The notes beneath the pieces are model-generated. The model was not told where the DNA came from. It searched no databases and saw only the letters and a list, made by a program, of their open reading frames with translations. Shown here one piece after another: positions 59,092-64,000 of a DNA stretch of 64,000 bases. The DNA comes from Gammaproteobacteria bacterium. GTDB taxonomy: Bacteria; Pseudomonadota; Gammaproteobacteria; Ga0077536. Every line of letters begins with the position of its first letter. The first letter of the stretch is position 1. The stretch is from positions 62,001 to 126,000 of the forward strand of contig JACQWY010000018.1 in the NCBI GenBank assembly GCA_016209015.1, in the 5' to 3' direction. The position numbers and the translations under genes are program-made.

Positions 59092-59940
59092 TCAGCCCCC
59101 GAGCTGCTGACGCAGCGACGAGTAGCGATCGAGCAGCTTCAGGGTCGCGTCGTCGTCGAGCGCCGGGACGGCCAGGATCGCGCGATCGACGCCGAGGTCC
59201 TGGTAGCGGCGCAGCTTGTCCGGATCGTCGGGCGCCCAGAATATCGAGATTTCGACGTCCTCGGGCCTGCGGCCGTGCCTGCGCAGGCGTGCGTGCAGAT
59301 CCGCGATTGCCGCCGGCAGGTCCTCCACCATCATGTCGAGCGGCACCCAGCCGTCGCAGTAGCGCGCGACGCGCTCGCGGCCATAGGGCGTCGACGCGCC
59401 CATGACGATCGGCGGATAGGGCTTCTGCACGGGCTTCGGCCACGACCAGAGGGGGTCGAAGCTCACGTACTTGCCGTGATACTCGGCGGCTTCCTCCGTC
59501 CAGATCTTCTTCATCGCCTCGAGTCTTTCCTCGAGCACCTTCCAGCGCTCGGCGAACGGCGTGCCGTGGTTCTCCATTTCCTCGGCGTTCCAGCCCGCGC
59601 CGATGCCGAACATGAAGCGGCCGCGCGAGAGCATGTCGAGCGTCGCGACTTCCTTCGCGAGCACGATCGGATCGCGCTCGATGACGAGGCACACGCCGGT
59701 CGCGATCTTGATGTGCTTCGTCGCGGTCGCGGCCGCCGCGAGCGCGATGAAGGGATCGTGGATGTGCGAATACTCCCGGGGCAGCTCGCCGCCGCCCGGG
59801 AACGGCGTGCGCCGCGACACCGGAATGTGCGTGTGCTCCGGATACCAGACCGATTCGAAGCCGCGTTCCTCGCAGGCGACCGCGAAATCGTCGGGCCGCA
59901 TCGCGTAATCCGTGGCATAGAGCATCGTCGCGAGCCGCAT
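59092..59940 (-). CDS. Luciferase-like monooxygenase-family (F420/FMN-dependent) oxidoreductase
   Basis: 282 residues of the LLM class. GFESVWYPEHTHIP, IATGVCLVIERDPIVLAKEVATLD and GIGAGWNAEEM match the paralogue at 57949-58833, so the two probably arose by duplication, although they are now convergent and separated by a repeat element. Cytoplasmic, cofactor F420 or FMN; substrate unknown. Start at ATG 59940 gives normal length. Confidence 0.88.
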   Translation of the reverse strand: MRLATMLYATDYAMRPDDFAVACEERGFESVWYPEHTHIPVSRRTPFPGGGELPREYSHIHDPFIALAAAATATKHIKIATGVCLVIERDPIVLAKEVATLDMLSRGRFMFGIGAGWNAEEMENHGTPFAERWKVLEERLEAMKKIWTEEAAEYHGKYVSFDPLWSWPKPVQKPYPPIVMGASTPYGRERVARYCDGWVPLDMMVEDLPAAIADLHARLRRHGRRPEDVEISIFWAPDDPDKLRRYQDLGVDRAILAVPALDDDATLKLLDRYSSLRQQLGG

Positions 59941-60018
59941 TACATCTCTCCCCTGCCGTCGTTGATCGAAACGCGGCTATGGTAGGTCGGCGGGCGGCGC
60001 GGGAGCAACGCGCGGTGA

Positions 60019-61122
60019 TCAGCCTCGCCGGCGTCGCACGCGCGCGAGCGTCGAGGCGCCGGCGAGCAGCATCGGCAGGCTCGCGGGCAGCGGCACCGGC
60101 GCGACGACGCCGAACCGTCCGTGCGTTTCGCCGCCCGGGCCGGCCGTGAAGTAGAGCGCGCCGCTGCTGCCGCCGGTACCGTCGTTGCCGACGAGCAGTG
60201 CCCACAGACCGTCGATCGCGAGGGCCCGCCCCCCGCTCGTGGTGAGCTGCCCGAGCAGTACACCGCTGAGCGGATCGAAGGCCGCGATGCTGCCGTCGCC
60301 GAAATTGCCGACGAGCAGGCTGCCCGCGAACGCACCGAACGTCGCAGGCGCGATGGCAAGCCCCCACGGCGCGTTCAATGCGCCGCCCGTCGCGACGCGC
60401 TTCACGAGCGTGCCGTCGGGCCTGAACTCGTCGACGAGGCCGAGCCCGGGACCGGTGAGCTCGTCGTCTCCCGCCGCATTGCGCGCGGCATACGTGACGT
60501 AGAGGCTCTCTCCGAGCTTCGCCACGTTGAACGGCGCATAGCCCGCGGGCAGCGTCGGATCGGTGAAACCGCCGGCGAGATCGGCCGCGCCGGACTCGCC
60601 TTTCACGACGTCGATCCGGCCGTCGTGGAAGTTCGCGGCATAGAGATAGGTGCCGGTGCCGACGGTCGCGACCGCCGCCCCCTTGTAGACCGCGTCCGAC
60701 GGCGATTGCAGGATTTCGGCCTGCGTGCCGAGCGCACCGCGCCAGCCCGCGATCGTGCCGTCCTCGCCGACGAACAGGAATGCATCGCCGTTGAAGCTCC
60801 CGCTCACACCGGCGCGAGCGACCCCCGTCACCGATCCCGCGCCCGGGATCGCGACCGTGAGCCCGACCTTCGAGGGGGCATTCGTCGCGGGATCGACCGC
60901 ATAGATCGTCGCGGTGCCCGTGGCGTTGTTGCCGACCCAGAACGCGCCGGTCGGCGTGTAGGCCGCACCCCAGGCGTTCTTCAGGACGGGATCGACGATC
61001 GGGGCGGGATCGACGCTCGCATCGTCGCGGACGAGCGTGCGTACGGAGAAGTCGATCGCATGCGCGGCGCCGGGAGTGAGGCCGCAGACGAGAAGCACGA
61101 AAGCCGGCAGACGAGATGACAT
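60019..61122 (-). CDS. TIGR03118-type secreted protein with PEP-CTERM-like sorting signal
   Basis: 367 residues. A signal peptide (1-22, ending TPGAAHA) leads into a beta-propeller-like body with repeats such as NAWGAAYTPTGAFWVGNNATG. The last 25 residues (VPLPAS, hydrophobic LPMLLAGASTLA, then RVRRRRG) form a PEP-CTERM-like tail, variant VPLPA, normally cut and processed by exosortase. Members are extracellular and linked to exopolysaccharide biofilms. Single gene. Confidence 0.85.
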   Translation of the reverse strand: MSSRLPAFVLLVCGLTPGAAHAIDFSVRTLVRDDASVDPAPIVDPVLKNAWGAAYTPTGAFWVGNNATGTATIYAVDPATNAPSKVGLTVAIPGAGSVTGVARAGVSGSFNGDAFLFVGEDGTIAGWRGALGTQAEILQSPSDAVYKGAAVATVGTGTYLYAANFHDGRIDVVKGESGAADLAGGFTDPTLPAGYAPFNVAKLGESLYVTYAARNAAGDDELTGPGLGLVDEFRPDGTLVKRVATGGALNAPWGLAIAPATFGAFAGSLLVGNFGDGSIAAFDPLSGVLLGQLTTSGGRALAIDGLWALLVGNDGTGGSSGALYFTAGPGGETHGRFGVVAPVPLPASLPMLLAGASTLARVRRRRG

Positions 61123-61257
61123 GGCGGTCTCCCACGATGAAGGACGGCAACGTATCGAGGCTAGCGGGCGCCGCGGCCTCGCGACAGTGCGCCGCGCCGG
61201 ACAGGCGACGGACTGGGCAAGTTTCGAGGCCTCGCGTGCTCGCCTGTGGCTTCGAAT

Positions 61258-62379
61258 TCACACCTCTCCGTCGCGGTTCTCGCGCTGCGCAGGCGCGGCC
61301 CCGACATCGTCCCCGGCCTCGCGCCCAATCTGGATCTTGAGGGATGGGCTCGCGAACGCAATTCCGCGGCGCGCGAACTCGCGGAAGATCTCGAGATTGA
61401 TCGCCTGCTGGATGTCCATGTAGCGGTTGAAGTCCGGCGAGAGCACGTAATAGACGGTCTCGACGTCGAGCGCCTCGAGCGTGAAGGCGGAGAAGTGACT
61501 GCGATCGAAGCGGACGTCGCGTTGCGCCTCGACGATGCGGCGGATGTCCGCGCCGAGGCGCGCGAGCTCGTCGGCCGCCGTGCCGTAGTCGACCTTCACC
61601 GTGAACACCACGCGCCGCTCCGCCATGCGGCCGTAGTTGCGGATGCGGCTGCCGAGCAGATCGGCGTTCGACATCGCGATCTCCTCGCCGGACAGGCTCA
61701 GCAGGCGCGTGCTCTTGATGCCGATGTGCCGCACTTCGCCGAGGAATTCGCCGACGCTCAGGAAATCGCCGACGACGAAGGGCTTGTCGAGCGTGATCGA
61801 GAGCGAGGCGAAGAGATCGCCGAGGATGTTCTGCACCGCGAGCGCCACCGCGACGCCGCCGATGCCGAGCCCGCCGACGAGCGCCGTGATGTTCACGCCG
61901 AGATTGTCGAGTGCGAGCAAGAGCACGAGCACCCAGATCAGTACGCGCGCGATCGGCGCGAAGATCGCCATCGAGCTCGCGAGCGCATGATCGCCGGGCG
62001 CCCGCTGCACGGCCTGCCGCTCGAGCCAGGCGGCGAATATCGCCGAGAGCCAGATCCCTGCCTGCCAGAACGCGATGACCGTGATCGCCAAGGTCGCCGC
62101 ACGGTCGATGCGCGCCGGCAGTGTGAGCGGGCCGAGCCCCGCGTAGAGCGCGAGCGCGAGCATGAACGCGGGGGAGGTGCGCCCGAACACCGCGAGCGGC
62201 GCGTGCATGAACCCGAGGCGGCCGTATTTCACCAGGCGCGCGTGATAGCGTCCGAGCAGCCGGCGCGCGACGACGAGCGCGACGAAGACGACGAGCGTCA
62301 CGCCCCAGGCGAGCGCCCAGTCCCCGAGTGTGTTGCCGAAGAACGGGGGCTCGAGGGCCGCGGCGGGCACGGCGGTCAT
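61258..62379 (-). CDS. MscS-family small mechanosensitive ion channel
   Basis: 373 residues with about four membrane helices before the MscS core. The pore helix (LVGGLGIGGVAVALAVQNILG) and the beta domain (LDKPFVVGDFL, EIAMSNADLLGSRI) are clear. It releases osmolytes under membrane tension; the extra N-terminal helices suggest the YnaI/MSL subgroup. ATG 62379 precedes the first helix. It diverges from the wHTH gene with a 280-bp gap. Confidence 0.9.
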   Translation of the reverse strand: MTAVPAAALEPPFFGNTLGDWALAWGVTLVVFVALVVARRLLGRYHARLVKYGRLGFMHAPLAVFGRTSPAFMLALALYAGLGPLTLPARIDRAATLAITVIAFWQAGIWLSAIFAAWLERQAVQRAPGDHALASSMAIFAPIARVLIWVLVLLLALDNLGVNITALVGGLGIGGVAVALAVQNILGDLFASLSITLDKPFVVGDFLSVGEFLGEVRHIGIKSTRLLSLSGEEIAMSNADLLGSRIRNYGRMAERRVVFTVKVDYGTAADELARLGADIRRIVEAQRDVRFDRSHFSAFTLEALDVETVYYVLSPDFNRYMDIQQAINLEIFREFARRGIAFASPSLKIQIGREAGDDVGAAPAQRENRDGEV

Positions 62380-62659
62380 GTCCCGGCGCCCGGCGCGGTG
62401 TTGCGGGATGAGGATTGCGGCATGGCGCGCTCCGGCGGCGAACGACTGAGCGCTGCCCTTGCATAAGCGGATCCACCCCGCGCGGCGCACGCTTCGCGCC
62501 GGATGGCGCCCCCGGGCGGGCCGCGGCGGGCAGCGCAGGCACGCCGCGGTTGTAAGTTTTACAATAGATCTTCGATGTGCCGGGGTCCGCTGCTACGCTT
62601 ACGGCGCTGAGGCCGGCCCGGGATCTGCGGCTGACCGCGAGGCTTGGAGAGATCGGCGC

Positions 62660-63049
62660 ATGCCGGCAGACGAACTTCCCGAAGACGTGATGGCTTTCGT
62701 CGCGAGGCGCATCGACAGCGTGCCGCATCTCGAAGCGCTGCTGCTCCTGTGCGGGGACGCGGCCGTGCACTGGAGCGACGAGGCGCTCGCGCAGCGCGTC
62801 TACGTCAGCCGCGAACGCGCGGCCGTGCTCCTGGCCGATCTCGCCCGCCTCGGCCTGCTTGCGCCCGTGGGGGGCGCCGGCGGGGGATATCGCTATGACG
62901 GGAGCTGGGACACGGGCGGTTTGATGGCGCGCGTGGCGGAGACGTACCGGCGGCACCTCGTGCCCGTCTCGCGCTTCATCCATGCGAAGAGCGCGTCCGG
63001 CGCAGTGCACGAGTTCGCGCGGGCCTTCGAGTTCAAGAGGCGGGATTGA
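62660..63049 (+). CDS. Small winged-helix protein, putative regulator
   Basis: 129 residues. The middle (WSDEALAQRVYVSRERAAVLLADLARLGLL) reads as a winged helix-turn-helix, and the C-terminal helix follows a Gly-rich wing (GGAGGGYRYD). It has no ligand domain. It starts a three-gene run with two small membrane proteins, the first of which begins one base after its stop. It may sense or control the membrane pair; function unknown. Confidence 0.7.
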   Translation: MPADELPEDVMAFVARRIDSVPHLEALLLLCGDAAVHWSDEALAQRVYVSRERAAVLLADLARLGLLAPVGGAGGGYRYDGSWDTGGLMARVAETYRRHLVPVSRFIHAKSASGAVHEFARAFEFKRRD

Positions 63050-63050
63050 A

Positions 63051-63311
63051 ATGGGTGCGAGCGTCTACTTTCTCGGCTTCCTCACCACGCTGCTCTGCGC
63101 GGTGCTGCTCGCGCGCGGATACGCCCGCAGCCGGATGAAGCTCCTGCTGTGGAGCGCGTTGTGCTTCTTCGGCTTGACGGTCTCGAACGCGCTCGTCGTG
63201 CTCGATCTCGTGATTTTCCCGACGTCCGTCGACCTCCATCTGCTCAGGCTCGCGACAGCCGCGGTGTCGATGGTGTTGCTGCTGTTCGGTCTGCTCTGGG
63301 AAAGCGAGTGA
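63051..63311 (+). CDS. Small membrane protein (DUF5985-like), member 1
   Basis: 86 residues with three predicted membrane helices (YFLGFLTTLLCAVLLARGY, LLLWSALCFFGLTVSNALVV, LLRLATAAVSMVLLLFGLLW). The RSRMKLLLWSALCFFGLTVSN core recalls the DUF5985 family. It begins one base after the wHTH stop and is 4 bp before member 2, so the three are an operon. Function unknown. Confidence 0.75.
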   Translation: MGASVYFLGFLTTLLCAVLLARGYARSRMKLLLWSALCFFGLTVSNALVVLDLVIFPTSVDLHLLRLATAAVSMVLLLFGLLWESE

Positions 63312-63315
63312 GACC

Positions 63316-63576
63316 ATGATCGAAGGCTTCCTGCTCGGGATCATCGTCACCGCCTCGCTCGCGAGCGGCGCCTATTTCCTGAAGTTCTGGCGGCGCACGC
63401 GCGATCCGCTGTTCCTCGCCTTCGGCCTCGCGTTCACGATCGAGGGCTGCAACCGGCTCGGCTTCCTGTTCCTCCCGAAGCCGAACGAGGGCAGCCCGGC
63501 GATCTACGTCGTGCGCCTGCTCGCGTTCATGCTGATCCTCGCGGCGATCGTCTGGAAGAACCGGCGCGGGACGTGA
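63316..63576 (+). CDS. Small membrane protein (DUF5985-like), member 2
   Basis: 86 residues with three predicted helices (FLLGIIVTASLASGAYFLKF, LFLAFGLAFTIEGCNRLGF, VVRLLAFMLILAAIVW), the same length and layout as member 1, with the RTRDPLFLAFGLAFTIEGCN core in the equivalent place. The pair are probable diverged duplicates forming a heteromer. Function unknown. Confidence 0.75.
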   Translation: MIEGFLLGIIVTASLASGAYFLKFWRRTRDPLFLAFGLAFTIEGCNRLGFLFLPKPNEGSPAIYVVRLLAFMLILAAIVWKNRRGT

Positions 63577-63603
63577 CGCGGCGACACGTCGACCGCCTGC
63601 GGC

Positions 63604-63643
63604 GAAGCTGCGATCGAGCCGCGTCCTGCATCGGCACCTACGA
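63604..63643 (+). repeat. Dispersed 36-bp repeat, copy 4 of 4 (diverged)
   Basis: GAAGCTGCGATCGAGCCGCG followed by TCCTGCATCGGCACCTACGA, matching copy 7806-7841 and its flank at about 31 of 40 positions. It ends at the stop of the allophanate hydrolase gene. Confidence 0.5.
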
Positions 63644-63644
63644 G

Positions 63645-64000
63645 TCACTCCCGCCCCAGCCACGCGCGCCAGCCGCCGTACGACGTGATGTCCGTCGCGC
63701 CGGCGAGCGCGTGGTGCTCGCAGAGGAAGCCCGTGACGTACGAAGCGTCGGCGAGCTCGACGCGGCCGAGACCGAGCGGTGACGGGATGCCGGCGAGGAA
63801 GCTGCCGATGGTCTCGATGGGCAGCGACCAGACTTCGACCTCGATTGCGGCACCGTCCTCCGCGACGCGCACGAGCCCCGGCCGCGCCGGCGGCCCGCCG
63901 GGCAGCGCGTAGAAGCGATACGCGGGCGCCGTCGTCGTCGCCGCGACGAGCGTGCCGCCCCGTGCCGTGAGCTGGAGGTTCAGCGGCAATCCCGAGAGAT
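63645..64000 (-). CDS. Allophanate hydrolase, C-terminal domain (5' end beyond window)
   Basis: The last ~118 residues of a minus-strand gene running off the window. LSGLPLNLQLTARGGTLV, then TTTAPAYRFYALPGGPP and VGRVELADASYVTGFLCE-type text match the C-terminal domain that follows the amidase in AtzF allophanate hydrolases. AtzF splits allophanate to ammonia and CO2 in urea or cyanurate use. The amidase half is outside, and no start is visible. Confidence 0.82.
   Translation of the reverse strand, partial: LSGLPLNLQLTARGGTLVAATTTAPAYRFYALPGGPPARPGLVRVAEDGAAIEVEVWSLPIETIGSFLAGIPSPLGLGRVELADASYVTGFLCEHHALAGATDITSYGGWRAWLGRE

Overview
The window looks like chromosomal DNA of a GC-rich, aerobic, catabolically versatile proteobacterium, most likely a gammaproteobacterium of the Steroidobacter/Nevskiales type. 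This rests on uniformly high GC, a split B12-dependent ribonucleotide reductase (NrdJa/NrdJb), an FNR-type box before hemN, a glnK-amtB pair behind a sigma-54 promoter, PEP-CTERM-like sorting signals and several REP-like palindrome families. The taxonomic call is an inference. No rRNA, tRNA, CRISPR array, transposase or prophage was seen. The two end genes (a CYP153-type P450 and an allophanate hydrolase C-terminal domain) are cut by the window edges.

Layout. 1-2.3 kb: CYP153-type P450 diverging from an AraC-type regulator. 2.7-13.1 kb: acyl-CoA catabolic cluster with an acyl-CoA ligase, enoyl-CoA hydratase/isomerases, thiolase, two acyl-CoA dehydrogenases, an odd hydratase/dehydrogenase-C protein, a MarR regulator, a nitronate-monooxygenase-like flavoprotein and a BadI-like ring-cleaving hydrolase. 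13.3-20.6 kb: cytochrome c, another acyl-CoA ligase, Hsp20, RtcB-archease RNA repair, GMC oxidoreductase and CorA. 20.9-28.8 kb: nrdJa-nrdJb, hemN and a giant MscK-type channel. 29-32 kb: small housekeeping genes. 32.3-34.3 kb: glnK-amtB. 34.7-37.4 kb: CoA-transferase-like IpdAB pair, OsmC and a DUF71 ATPase. 37.8-45.8 kb: APH-type phosphotransferase, PPOX protein, a MaoC-MaoC-SDR-racemase operon, TauE permease, host-attachment protein and AlkK-type ligase. 46-51 kb: polyphosphate:AMP phosphotransferase, low-molecular-weight phosphatase and an EmrAB-like pump. 51-64 kb: AsmA-like giant protein, ACAD11-like dehydrogenase, two luciferase-like oxidoreductases, a PEP-CTERM-like secreted protein, an MscS channel and a small wHTH/twin-membrane-protein cluster.

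The catabolic genes together suggest use of alkanes and of branched or alicyclic acids such as steroids or terpenoids. The NMO-like reductase, BadI-like hydrolase, FadA6-like thiolase and IpdAB-like pair match the enzyme classes that open steroid C/D rings in other bacteria; the racemase and MaoC/SDR genes fit branched side-chain beta-oxidation. A 27-bp motif occurs both before the acyl-CoA dehydrogenase operon (7453-7480) and in the MarR/dehydrogenase divergent region (10086-10112), so the MarR protein probably controls the whole cluster.

The intergenic DNA is unusually structured. There are six copies of a ~165-bp inverted-repeat element whose terminal hairpins come in two covarying versions, three further hairpin repeat families, and at 37423-37558 a block of four consecutive hairpins bounded by a 12-bp direct repeat that can refold into a cloverleaf. 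The window holds no RAYT-type transposase that would explain these elements.
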